Shown here one piece after another: positions 10,218 through 21,605 of a DNA stretch of 64,000 bases. Under the pieces are notes generated by a model that ran no database searches, was not told the DNA's origin, and worked only from the letters and a program-made list of their open reading frames with translations. The stretch is taken from NCBI RefSeq assembly GCF_010093595.1, contig NW_022985473.1, positions 62,001 through 126,000 of the forward strand, read 5' to 3'. Origin of the DNA: Mytilinidion resinicola (Eukaryota; Ascomycota; Dothideomycetes; Mytilinidiales; Mytilinidiaceae). The stretch's first letter is position 1, and the number at the start of each line of letters is the position of its first letter. The translations under genes and the position numbers were made by a program.

Positions 10218-11381
10218 ATGTCGTTCAACAACAGTAAGGACCTCTCAATCGGCCTCACTCCGCCATCTTCGGCCGCCCGCCTCCACACCAGAGCTGTCTT
10301 GCTAACCTATTGCCTAGACCCTCAAGCTGCCGCCGGTGCTTCGAAGGACGATCCGTTCGCTCGTCACCTCAACCCTTTCATGCCGAAGCGCGCCGATACC
10401 GGTGCTCAGCTCTCCACGCTCAACAACCGCATGCGCGGCCTTGCTATGGACCTCTACCTGAAGGAGGAGGAAGTCAGGTTGCTACGCGAGAACGTCGCGC
10501 GTCTCTCGGACCCCGAACGTGCTTCGGAGGCAGAAATCATCGCCAGCAAGGATGCCGACATCGCGGCCCTGCACCAAGAGCTCTGGAGAGCGAACCAGAA
10601 GAACGAGAGCACGGACCGGACGGCCCGGCTGCAACGCGAACACATCCAGGTCCTGCAGCGAGACTTGAACAAGTGGAAGAACGTTGGCGATGTCGAGGCC
10701 CTGCAGGTGGCGCTCGAGCAGAAGAACGAGGAGTTGACGGAGGTCTGTGCCGACCTGGAGGCCTTCAAGTTCGAGCGGACGCATGACAAACAGACGATCA
10801 AGACGCACGCCGAGCAGATCGAGCAGCAGAAACAGGAGATGAACCACCAGGCCGCGGTCATCGAAGCGCACCAGCAGGAGATGCAGCGTAGGGACGCCGA
10901 GGCCGTCGAGAAGATCCAGCAGTTGGAGGAGCAGCTCAAGCAGGCCGCGTCGGAGGCCGGCCAGTACATCGCGAAGCTCGAGCAAGACCTGAAGCACCGC
11001 GCGCCAGATTCGGAGACGATGAAGAAGCTCACCGACGCCCAGGTCCAGATCGGGAAGCTCCGCGCGAGCGCCACGCTCGCAGAGCGGAATCTAGGCAACA
11101 TTGTGCGCTCGAAGCTCGTGGGCGCGGTCTTCCTGAGGCGCCCAGACCCCTCCACCATCCTGACAGAGGAGGTCCTATGCTGCTACAATTGCTGGGCCCG
11201 CAACGAGCAGTGCGACAACAAGGTCGTATGTCGGCGCTGTGCCGACAACCGGGTGCCGTGCCGCCGCTGGCGCTGCGCGGCGTCCGTCGTTGGGGAGACC
11301 GTATGCCCTAGAGTGAACTGCCCGCATAACCACGACTGGAACGGATGGCTGAAGGCGGAGGTCAAGCGCCCTGTATGGTAG
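10218..11381 (+). CDS. Coiled-coil protein with C-terminal Zn2Cys6-like and CCCH zinc motifs (paralog 1)
   Basis: Exons are 10218-10233 and 10318-11381; the first exon is only 16 nt and the intron is GTAAGG...CCTAG. The product has 359 residues. Residues about 60-285 form a long charged coiled coil rich in Q, E, K and R heptads. Residues 294-320 carry C-x2-C-x6-C-x5-C-x2-C-x6-C, exactly Zn2Cys6 spacing (CYNCWARNEQC...CRRCADNRVPC). Residues 325-344 add C-x9-C-x4-C-x3-H. A paralog with the same order lies at 34395-35406. By family analogy a nucleic-acid-binding or dimeric regulatory role is possible, but the usual basic CRxRKxK of fungal Zn2Cys6 factors is missing, so function is open. The ATG at 10218 is preferred to one at 10047 because splicing then joins MSFNN to NPQAA and the upstream residues look like leader. 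Confidence 0.75.
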   Translation: MSFNNSKDLSIGLTPPSSAARLHTRAVLLTYCLDPQAAAGASKDDPFARHLNPFMPKRADTGAQLSTLNNRMRGLAMDLYLKEEEVRLLRENVARLSDPERASEAEIIASKDADIAALHQELWRANQKNESTDRTARLQREHIQVLQRDLNKWKNVGDVEALQVALEQKNEELTEVCADLEAFKFERTHDKQTIKTHAEQIEQQKQEMNHQAAVIEAHQQEMQRRDAEAVEKIQQLEEQLKQAASEAGQYIAKLEQDLKHRAPDSETMKKLTDAQVQIGKLRASATLAERNLGNIVRSKLVGAVFLRRPDPSTILTEEVLCCYNCWARNEQCDNKVVCRRCADNRVPCRRWRCAASVVGETVCPRVNCPHNHDWNGWLKAEVKRPVW

Positions 11382-11759
11382 ACTCTCCCCTAGTGTTTTG
11401 GAAAGGCGCTGACGGCATGTAGGTGGCTTCAAGGCGCTATTAGGCGCGTCAAGATGGTGCTGTGGTGGGTCTGATTTGCGGTGTTCGGAGTGGTGGGCTT
11501 GGAAAACGGTGGAGAATTCGGGCTGGTTGTGGATTTCCTTAACTGTTGATTGTAAATTAGTTTCTTTTGTCTACAATTCTGCCCATCACGAGGCCATACT
11601 GAATCGATTATGATTCCTCGATCGTACTGGAAAAATGATGTGAAAATCTGCGAGATTTGTGATGTGTGGGATGAGACATGATGAAATTGTGATATTTTTT
11701 ATGGTGTTGTGTTTTTGAATTCTCATCGTACAGCTTTGCCCACCATGCTACCATCTGAA
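11382..11759. other. AT-richer 3' flank, no gene seen
   Basis: After the zinc protein gene the sequence turns AT-richer with GTTTTG and ATTTTT runs. No reading frame is supported. It leads into the 161-bp array, whose first recognisable box is at 11760. Confidence 0.4.
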
Positions 11760-14700
11760 GACACCCCTGAACTTACTAGATTTTACACACAACGTACATT
11801 GTAGATCGTGCCTGCGGAGAAGAACAACCGATTCTGAGATTTTAGCATACTTTGTGAATTGAACCACCGCACTTACAGTTTTGACAACTATACTACCATT
11901 GGAAGACACTCCTAGACGTACTAGAATTTACGCACGACAACATCATGAACTCTGCCTCGTAGATTGTGCCTGCGGACAAGGATAGTCAAGATTTGTTGAA
12001 ATTTGAGCGTACATTGTGAATTGAACCATTAGACGTACAGTGTTGATACTCATCCTACCATTGGAAGACACCCCTAGGCCTATTAGTAGTTGAAATTAGC
12101 GATGTCATAAGCTCTACTTTGCGGATTGAGTCTGCGGACGAGAATAGTTGAGACCTGTAAAATTTCAATATATATTATAAATTGAGCTATTACACTTACA
12201 ATTTTGACAACACAGCTACAACTTGGATGCCCCTGGGCCTACTATAATCCACACACGACGATGTCATGAATTCCGTGTCGCATATTAGACCGGCGGACAA
12301 GGACCAACCGGAGGCGTAACATACTAGTATATGTCGTGAAATGAGCGTGAGGACGTATCGGTTTGACAGCGTAGCTACCTCTGATGGCGCTCCTGAGCCT
12401 ACTAGAATCTGCACACGCCGATGTTATAAGCTCTATGTGGTAGATTATGTCTGTGGAAAAGAGCGAGCAAGTATTAGCAGATAATGGCGTTCATCATGTA
12501 TTGCCATGTCGAACGCACAGTCTTGACAATGATGCTGCTCCTTAAAGACGCTCCTGGGCCTATGAAGAACGGAAATCCAGGATGTCATGAACCCTACACT
12601 GTAGATCGTGCCTGCGGAGAAGGACGGCCGAGTCTGAGCAGATTTTAGCGGAGGTCGTGAATGGAGCGGAGAGATACTGTCTTGATAATACAGCTGCGAC
12701 ACAAAGACACCCCTTGGCCTACGATGAACTGAAATCGACGATGTCATAGACACAACATCGTGAATTGGAGGGGCAGAGAACGCTCCCGATAAATGTTGCA
12801 GTTGGAGCGTGTATCATGAATTGATCGTGAAATCGCGGAGTTCTGACATCGAAGCTACCCTCGGAAGACCCCCCTGGGCGTACGAGGAATTGAAAATCGA
12901 CGATGTCATGAACTCTACGTCGCAGAACAGGCTTTGGAAAAGAACGAGTGAGTCTTGGGTGATTTTAGCATATGTCGTGAATTGAGCGAAAGGAGGTATT
13001 TCTTTGTGGACACAGATGTAACATGAAGACACCCCTGGGTCTACGAGGAATCAGAGTTGACGATGTCGTGGACGCGACATTGCGAAGTAGAGGGGTGGAA
13101 GAGGTTCCTAGAATTTGGAGTGTTTAGAATGTGAAGGGTGAACTGATCGAGGAATTGCGGACTCTAGAAAATGAAGCTACCTCTCGAAGACACCCCCGGA
13201 CCTACGAAGAATTGAAATCAACGATGCCATGGATACAACACCCTAGACCAGGCAAGAGACACAAGGCGATATAAACTAGTATATATTTAGCACAGGTTGT
13301 GAATCGCGCGAAAGATGCGGAGAGTTGGTGGTATAGACGCACCTTAGAGACACCTCCGGCGGTATCATGAACGAGAAACCAACATGTAAAGGTCGAGAGG
13401 TCGTGATTTGGACGTGTGGACAAGGTTGATGGAAATGAGTGTGAGCTAGACATGGCTCCTGAATTGAGCGGTAAGGACGTAAGCATTTGCGGGCGTAGAC
13501 ATACTTTCGGGACACCTCCGATGGTATCGTGAACGAAAAATCGAGATATAGAGGGCGCTAGCTTGCAGTTTAGACGTGCGGAGATAAATACGCGATCCTA
13601 GTACGAAATGAGTGCACGTTTCGAATCGAGCGTACGTAGAAGGGCACTTACCGATGTGGCTACGTCCTCGAGACACGCCTCAACGTATTGTGCATAAAAC
13701 AGCGAGATGTAACGCGCGCGAGGCCGAGAACTAGCCATGGAAAGAACGACAGGAGAAACCTGTACGATGTGAGGAAGTGTTGTAAATTGAGAGGATATGT
13801 CGAGATGGCTGCGCATAAAGCTACCTGTCTGAGACACCCCTGGCGCTATGAGAGTATTGAATGTGAGGATGTAAAGAGTAGAACGATGCAAACTTGACCT
13901 ATAGCATAGCACACCAACATCCCATAGAAATTGGACAAGCGTAGTGAATTGAAAGTGTATAAGAACACAGTTGCGCATGAAGATATCGTCTCAAGACACC
14001 TCCGACCATACGAGAGGATCTTATTCAACGATGTAAAGAGTGCGAGCTTATAGACCAAGCAAATGGAGAACGAGGATACGCTGTGGTATGAAAAGACCGC
14101 ACATGGTGAATTGAACGTGACTGAGGAAATGGCGGCGGGCGAAGCTATACGCTTGAGACACCCCTGACCTATGAGAGGAGCCCGCTCTACGATGTCATGA
14201 ATGCGCGCTCGCGATTCAGGGAAGGAGAAGAGGACAAAAGTGAACGATAAGAATTGACCATCCACGGTAAATTAAGGGCAAATGTGAAAATGGTTGCGGG
14301 AGTAGCTACACTCTCAAGACACTCCCGGGCCTATGAGAATAGCTCGCTCTACGATGTCATAAACGCGTGATCGCGAATTGGGAGGAAAGAATAGGGCAAA
14401 AAGAAACGATGGGAAACGACCGCCTATGGCGAATTAAGAAAATATAGGAAGACGGTTGCTGGTAAAGCTACACTCTTAAGACACCCACGGCCCTATTAGA
14501 GCGGTGCAGACGACGATGTCAAAGGCAGCACACGGTAAATCAAGGCTAGCGATGAAAGAATCTGAACACTAGAGAGAACGCCATAATATCGTGACTTCAG
14601 AGGAAGGACGAAGGTCGTTGCGCGTAAAGCTATCCATTTTAGATGCCGTAGGCTTTTCGAGTAGCTTGGAAAAGACAACGTCAAAAGCTGCACATTGTAT

Positions 14701-15370
14701 ATCAAGGCCGTCGAAAGAGGAACACGAAATTCTGAGCGCGTGTAATGATGTCTAGAATGGAGAACAACTCGGACGAGTGTTGCGCCTGGTACTATCATCT
14801 TCAGATACTCCCGGGCTAACTAGACCTTGTTAATGGATGTTAAAGACAAGACTTCGTGAATTAGGAGGCTGGAAAAAGAAAGCTGAATCACGATGATGAG
14901 ATTGATATTGTCTGAATCGAGGAGACGTAAGAAGACCGCTGCGCGTGAGAATATACTCTTCGGTCGCCCCAGGGCCTTTCACAGCAATGTACACCACGAT
15001 GTCATAGACACGGTGTCGCGAACCAAGAGAGTTGCAAAGGAAATCCAAAAATGTAAGCAGTTGTGACGACATCGTGATTTGAGCGTACCTACGAGACTGA
15101 CTGCGGAGAAGGATGTCATATTGAGACACCCCTGGCATAATAAGACTATGGGGTTCGAGGATGTCATAAACATCGAGTCGTGGATGAGAAGAATAGAAAA
15201 GAAGTTCCGACAAACTGGGACGGCGTCATGGCATCGTGAATTGAACGAGGCTAAAAGAAAGGCTGCGGGTGCAGGTATACCTTCAAGCCACCCCCAGCGT
15301 AACTACAGCAGTGCACTTGCCGATGTCATAGACACCACGTTATAAACCAGGCGAATAGGAAAGGAATGTT
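11760..15370. repeat. 3.5-kb array of about 22 diverged units with a near-constant 161-bp spacing
   Basis: A box of the form GACACCCCTGGGCCTA recurs with many changes. Its starts can be placed at 11760, 11905, 12067, 12226, 12386, 12547, 12706, 12867, 13028, 13189, 13349, 13511, 13672, 13833, 13995, 14157, 14318, 14480, 14642, 14804, about 14963, 15124 and 15287. From 11905 on, all 21 intervals lie between 159 and 163 bp, with a mean of about 161. Each unit also has a GACGATGTCATGAA box about 30 bp later, a TCGTGAATTGAGCG box about 105 bp later, and an AGCTAC box near its end. The period is not a multiple of three, and stop codons occur throughout, so this is not coding. Units differ greatly in sequence, yet spacing is held. 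Confidence 0.85.
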
Positions 15371-15511
15371 GATATGAGACGGAAACTGAATGTTATCTAC
15401 CTACACACTGTATAACAGACCCTGTTCGACTCACCGCCCTGAGATCATGCGTACTAAAGCCGTAGATTGACAACCCTAAAATACCTGTAATATACCCCAG
15501 CACCTACTAAT

Positions 15512-18500
15512 CTACAGCACAATCAAATTCCCAATCCGAACCCCTTGACTTAGAAAGTAATACCGTCTCCGCACGCCAACCCCCTTTGCACGTCTCAGCA
15601 GCGCCAGCGTTCTCTCTCCACCTCCAACCATGATCATCGGGATGGGATTCGGGCGGAGGAGGCCAGAGGGTGTGTACTGCGGTTCTTCAAGCAGAGGCTG
15701 GACGAGTGGGTTTATGCGTTGCTGCTCTTTGACGATATTCCGTCTTTGTTGGCGCATGGTGGGCTCGGGCTCGTTGTCGTTCGGAGGCTCGTCGTGCTCG
15801 GGGTACGATACCACAATCACGAGCTGAAGCGCATTAGTGTCAGGCGGGAATGCGGGGATGTTCCGTAGTTTTGCGGAGAAAGAGCAGCCACCGCGCGGTA
15901 CGACGAGGATCTGTGTGCTGCGGGCGACGTCGAAGGGCAAGCGGTCTGTACACAATGGAGTGGTATGGACGTGGATATTATGCCAAGCGAGTGGTGCATC
16001 GTCGGAGAAGGAGAGTTCGGCGTCGGGTTTGTCTGGCAAGGGAGCAGCGCCGGGGCCGGAGGGGATGGTGCCGGAGATATGCTGGCGTTTCACAGGGGGA
16101 GGGGAGGGAGGCGTGAGAGGGGCAGTTGGGGAGGAAAGGATGGATTGGATGCTCTGGAGGAGAGAGCGGACGTAGGAAGGATCGTCCGCGGCGGAGGCGG
16201 GGAGGTCAAGCTCGAGGTCGAAGTCCGAGAGAAGGTTGGCGGTATTGAGGGAGGTGTTGGAGAGGGTGGAGGTGATGCTCTCTTGGAGGGAATCGGAGTC
16301 GTACTCGTCCAAGCCTTCGGAGTCAAACTCGAATGAAGACGAGGGAGTTGGGGAGAGAGGGGCGTCAATGACGAGGTCGAGGGTTGCCGCGTCCCGTGTG
16401 CGCGTGAAGAAGGGGTCGACGGGATTGAAGGACTCGATGATGTCGCGGGTCATGAAGACTTTCTCGTCGCGACCTAGGGCTACATTGGAGATAGCGTAAA
16501 CACGGAACTTGTCTTCGAATGACATGCCATTATCGCTGATGTAGGTCTCTGGCTCGCGAATCATGCCAAGACGCAAGCCGCTCATGGATTGGACTAGGAC
16601 GCCGTCGTTGACTCGTTGTAGAGCACCCATATTGAGAACGCTGTTTGGGAGATTCGGAAAGGACAAATCAAAGGTTGTTCGCACAGCCATCTTCGAGCTT
16701 GTGCCATTGAACGGTACTAATTCTGGAGGCAGCGTCCAAGGGTAGTATGTGTAATTTGACGGGGATTGGATATCGGATATTGAGATGCTGGGGTGATCAT
16801 GATTGAACTCGACAAGCGGTGATTCGAGGGTCTCGACACTAGGCATAAGATGCAGTCTAGCAAGGCTAGCGGCATGGAAAACATCATTCCTAGCCGCAGT
16901 CGCAGAAATACTAAAAGGCACTGTTGGTGGAGGAAGAGGACAAACAGGCTGTACGCGAGACTCTTGGTTCGTGAATGAGGCTGACTTTCTTCTGACAGAT
17001 TGTGAAGGCCGTAAACGATTTGGTATGATGAGAGGATGTCCCTCGGTTGTAAAAACAAATGGCGCATCCAAGGTATTGAGCGGATGCGTGGGATCGAAGA
17101 GCAGGAAGAGGTACTTGGCAGTTTCTCCAAGGAAGAAGCTCTCCATGCGATCGCTCTGTTCGCCGGTGCGGACATCCTGCAATCCGGACCATCCGCATCG
17201 AGTCCAACATCTCCGTTTGATATCTCGAAGCGTCATCTCTCCGACATGAAGATACCATGGATCTTGAGTAGCACGATAAAGATACCACGTTGATTCGATG
17301 AACTCAGGTCGGCCGCCCCACCAACGGAGACCGTTCTCAATATTTCCAGAGGCAGTCGACCATCTTTCGGGCATTGCTGAGTATCTCGTCCATAATGCAG
17401 TATACAGCAGGTGTGTTTCAATAGCCTCGTCAAGTTCTCCAACAAGCGTGAGAAGGCCTTGGTAGTAGGCACTCAAGCTATCAATCCAGAATGCTCGCAT
17501 AGCACCTGTGTACAGGTCGACTTGGACATAGTGCGGATGCTGGTACATAGATCCGCGGTAGATGTGACGCTTGATTCCCGCGTGCGCTTCATTCCAAGCG
17601 TCGAGAAAAGCCTCGGGAGAATGAACGTTGGATTGGTCGGCATCGAATGGAAGACCGGAGAGGAGAATATAAGATTTGACGGCATACTCGAAGAAGCTAT
17701 CAATGCCAGCTCCAATCTAAATATGATCAATATAAATGCCGAAGAAATGATTGAAAGAATGGAACCTACACCTGTGTACGGTGAGACCCAATTCCCAGTC
17801 TCAGCGTCAATTCCAGCACCAATCAGGCCAGAACTGCTCCGCCTATCCCAAACTGCCCAGAACGCTTCTTTAGCTGCCTTTTCGAAGCGACCATCGCCAG
17901 TCAGCCGACTCAGCGTAGTGAACTCCAAAACGAGACTACCAGCGCCCGCACTGCATGTCTCTGTGACCTCGACATTGCCATTAGGACTCTTTTTGCACTG
18001 ACCGTGCTCCGCGTCAGTGTTGTAAGGAGAGTTGGCGTAGAAGGGTATGCCATGGCGTAGATTTACCCGTGGATACGGCAAACCCGTAGGCGTATAGAAA
18101 GCTGGAAGCAGACGCTCTCCGAGGTCTGCCGCAAGCCGCAGCAGTTGTCCATTATAAAGGAACCCGTTGCGCCATAGAATGCCCGTTTTCCCACGTTTTG
18201 TCACCTCCCTTGGCTCATATCCCCTGATTGGCAAATCCCCAACAGCAAACAGATGTGCACTCAAAAGGCCGCCGACCCCTCTGATGACTGTTTCAAACAC
18301 CTGCACCTTGCTATCCAAATCAAATCCTCGCGCCCTGCTGCCGTGACCAGCCGGACCTTCAGTCCCATCTCCGTAGTTGTCCACCAACAACGAAATGCCT
18401 TGCTGAAACTCTTCCAACGCTTTATTATAGCCTCGCTTCGTTGGGGGCGACGATGCCAGAATTGCAAGAGTGGACAGGCTGTCTATGAGGGTCAACGAGT

Positions 18501-18784
18501 AGTTCCCTAGCACGTCGTTCACTTCGATATGGGCGGGGTTTTCACGATCTCGGGTGAGAGGAGCACACGACAGAGGTCGCAGCTCGTCTTCGGGAAAGGC
18601 ATGGCGCATGTAATTGTCGTAACCATGGTAGAAGATGTCGCGGGTCTCTTGTCTGTATTTATCAGCACTTGCGCGCTTTGAAGTATTGCTACAGCGTCTA
18701 CCTGAGATTACCGATGGCCTCATCTGTCATGCCAGATGCGACCGTCGTCCATACTGCTAGAAGTAGCAGACAGAGCCATATCAT
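15512..18784 (-). CDS. MNL1: ER degradation-enhancing alpha-mannosidase (Htm1/Mnl1-like, GH47) with PA domain
   Basis: Exons on the minus strand are 18784-18702, 18652-17770 and 17716-15512; introns are 49 and 53 bp. The product has 1056 residues. Residues 1-18 form a signal peptide (MIWLCLLLLAVWTTVASG). A GH47 domain follows to about residue 500: RQETRDIFYHGYDNYM, VNDVLGNYSLTLIDSL, GAGIDSFFEY across the second splice, FIESTWYLYRATQDPWYL, FFLGETAKYLFLLF and FTTEGHPLII. These are marks of the EDEM branch. The C-terminal part holds a protease-associated segment (ILVVPRGGCSFSAKL). Known family role: trimming mannose from misfolded glycoproteins in the ER lumen so that they enter ERAD. No C-terminal HDEL is present. 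It is divergent to TIM50, with 400 bp between starts. Confidence 0.93.
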
Positions 18785-19184
18785 TCCTCCGGCCGGGTGT
18801 CCGCAAGTGCTCTTGAGCGTGCCCAGCCTCCCAGTCGATGGCATAACCGGCGGTTGAAGCGTGCAGGAGGCATGGGAGTTTCTGAGCAGAGGAAAACAAC
18901 AGTGCAGCCTCTATAGGGAAGACATAGCAGAACAGCACGCAGAAGTCATCGTTTGAGGGCGTATAGTACAGTTGAGGTCAGTCTGTCTTTCACAGTCCGC
19001 GCCGGGGCGGAAAAACGTCAGCGATGCGCTTGGACGTGCTTTCCCGCCATCGAAAGATCGAAGACTGGCGCAGTGAACATCAGCAAAACTTTTGCTACGA
19101 GGGACCCCTCTTCGTTTTCCCCAATGCAGTCTACTACGCAATAGTTCTTTAATCGCACACTCCTTAACCCTACCCTGACTCGCA
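18785..19184. promoter_or_regulatory. Shared divergent promoter of the mannosidase and TIM50 genes
   Basis: The two start codons face away from each other across 400 bp, with no other gene between them, so both promoters must lie here or overlap the leaders. No clear TATA box is seen, which fits housekeeping genes. The call rests on position only. Confidence 0.5.
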
Positions 19185-21044
19185 ATGCTTCCTAGGGCTG
19201 CTGCTCGCGCCCTCAAGGCCCGGCCAGCACCGCCATCTCCCTTTCCTGCTGGAGCTGCATCGACGCAATGGATACGACGCTACGGAAAAAATGACAAACC
19301 TCGCCCACCCCCTAGGCAACCTTCACAAAGCGACTCCGGGCGGAGGAATGTTGGCAGCGACTATACTTGGAAGCCATCTCAGCCCATAGACTTCGCGACT
19401 GCCAAGACCGCTGCAGAGAAAGCGGCTGCAGAACGAGCACAATCGCCTCTACAAAGCCAGAACACATCACAAGATGCCGAATTCTCGAGTCGACAGCCGG
19501 AGGACGATGCGAGTGCGATTCCAGAGAGGAATACGGTGCAATATGGCCGAGCCAAAGCGACGGAGCGCGCGGGGAGCACACAAGAAGAATTCAGTACAGC
19601 GCAAGATGAGTTCAGTGGCCCCAAGTCATCGAAAGCGAGCACCGCACCCACAGCAGAGGGCGCAGACGGGACTGCAGCACCGAGCGGACCATTGCCAGAT
19701 CTCCGCCAAGGCATTCCCTCGACTTTTGCCGCCGAATTCGGTGCAACGGAACCAAAGCCATCACAAAAAGCCAGCGAACAGGAAAGCACAGTCAGTGAGT
19801 CAATAGAGGAGCCAGAACCGGTGGCTGGAGGTGCTGGTGGTGGCCGTGGAAGTGGTGATCTGCCTAAGTCCGCATTCGAGACATCCGTCGACCGGAGGAG
19901 AAACAAGGTCGCGAACTACTCCTACCTGATGGCTCTGGTATTTGGCCTCACTGGAGCTGTCTACTTAGGGCGACCGTGGGAGAGCGAAGAAGAGGCAGCG
20001 CAACACCCTGATATCTCTTCAAGCTGGAACATCACGACTATGTACGACCGCGCGAAGGCGCGTATGTCAGGCCAGATGAGCTACTATACCGAGCCAACCT
20101 TTCCCAAATTGCTACCAGAAATGGACCCGCGACCTCCCTATACTCTCGTCCTGAGCTTGGAAGACATGCTTGTCCACAGCGAATGGACCAGCAAAAATGG
20201 GTGGCGGACAGCCAAGCGACCTGGCGTGGACTACTTCATCCGGTACTTGAGCCAATACTACGAACTGGTCATCTTCACCAGCCTCCCAATGCAAGTCGCG
20301 GAGCCTGTCATCAAGAAACTCGACCCCTTCCACATTGTGATGTGGCCCTTGTTCCGGGAAGCCACTCGCTATGAAAAGGGCGAGTACATCAAGGTACGCT
20401 CCTCTCCTCTTAAAACCTCATATTCCAGCCTAGCTAATCTATTCTAGGACCTTTCTTACCTCAACCGTGACCTCTCCAAAACCTTGATCATCGACACCAA
20501 AGCCTCCCACACCAAATACCAACCCTCTAACGCCATCATCCTTCCCCCATGGGACGGCACCCCCGGCGACCGAAAACTCGTCTCCCTCATCCCCTTCCTC
20601 GAGCACATCGCCACCATGGGCGTCCAAGACGTCCGCAAAGCCATCGAGTCCTTCAAAGGCGCCGATATCCCGACCGAGTTCGCGATCCGCGAGACACGCG
20701 CCCGCGAAAAGTTCAAGGCTGAGCTCGATGCTGAGCGGGCCAAGCGACCGAAGCACAGCGCTGCGGGCTGGCTTATGGGCGCGTTGGGCATGAAGGGCCA
20801 TCCACAAGGCGGCATGGTGGTTGGCGAGAAGACGGTTTCGGAGGGACTGGCCGAGGGCAAGATGCTGAGTGACCAGATCCGCGAGCAGGGGATCAAGGCG
20901 TACGAGGCGATGGAGAAGCAGATTCGGGAGAATGGAGAGGCATGGTTGAAGGAGATGGCTGAGGAGGAGAAGAAGATGCAGGAGGAGCAGATTAAGAGTA
21001 TGAAGAGTGGCATGACGGGATGGTTTGGGGGGAAGAAGGAGTAG
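19185..21044 (+). CDS. TIM50: Mitochondrial inner membrane translocase subunit Tim50
   Basis: Exons are 19185-20393 and 20448-21044; the intron is 54 bp, phase 0. The product has 601 residues. An arginine/alanine-rich presequence without acidic residues (MLPRAAARALKARPAPP) is followed by a low-complexity S/A/E-rich matrix stretch to about residue 240, one membrane helix (YSYLMALVFGLTGAVYLG, about 245-262), and an intermembrane-space FCP1-like phosphatase fold: YTLVLSLEDMLVHSEWT, KRPGVDYFIRYLSQYYELVIFTS, and after the splice DLSYLNRDLSKTLIIDTK. The DxDxT catalytic motif is degenerate (LSLED), as in all Tim50 proteins. The family is known as the presequence receptor of the TIM23 complex. The C-terminal 150 residues are helical and E/K-rich. 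Confidence 0.95.
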
Positions 21045-21605
21045 GCAGGGTGTCTGAGTCAAGCACGTCTTTGGGGGTTATCGAGAAACCGAGAGAGAAC
21101 GAAGAAAAGATGAGAGCGGTGGTTGTACTATTTTCCTGTAAGAGGTGGAGGCGGGTTGTCGTGCAATGGCGGGGATGATGTTAAATCCACTCTTGGTTGC
21201 GGGTAGCATGGGCATCGCCCTGGAGTTGTTGTCGTTCGGGTCTGTAGGTATATATCACAGATGCTATATGCTGCTAAAATTATGGTGCTACTGGCGATAG
21301 GTCAACCGACCATGGAGCACGGAACGTGACATGGGCAGGACAATAGAACAGCGCCTGGCCTTAAAGGAAATATGTAGTACCAAGGGCAACTGTAAAAGGA
21401 ACATGCTCCCAGGCTACGATCCCCACTCGCTGTCTGAGTGTATATCTGAGCAGGATCGGATGCCAACCCATTTCCATCACTCAATTGAGACAGTCACGTG
21501 ACGTCGAACTTTTCACAAATCACTTCCCACAGACGACTTTTCATCAATTCAATTTATGGTTATAGTAGTGTTTGGGGAACAACGCCACTACTTCCTACAT
21601 ACGAT
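21045..21605. other. Convergent 3' intergenic region
   Basis: The stretch separates the 3' ends of TIM50 and the aldo-keto reductase gene. It holds the palindrome TCACGTGA at 21494-21501, a bHLH/Cbf1-type site by sequence, but no start codon lies nearby, so its use is doubtful. No gene is supported. Confidence 0.4.

Noticed and set aside
10454..11158. Minus-strand frame of 234 codons, Ser/Cys-rich
   Set aside because: It is the antisense image of the coiled-coil exon; Gln/Glu-rich codons read backwards give Ser/Cys-rich frames.
11760..15370. CRISPR-like array
   Set aside because: Units are not identical short repeats with unique spacers; this is a eukaryotic genome and the whole 161-bp unit is diverged evenly.
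21494..21501. TCACGTGA palindrome as a promoter element
   Set aside because: It lies between two convergent 3' ends, with no start codon nearby, so a promoter role is unlikely.
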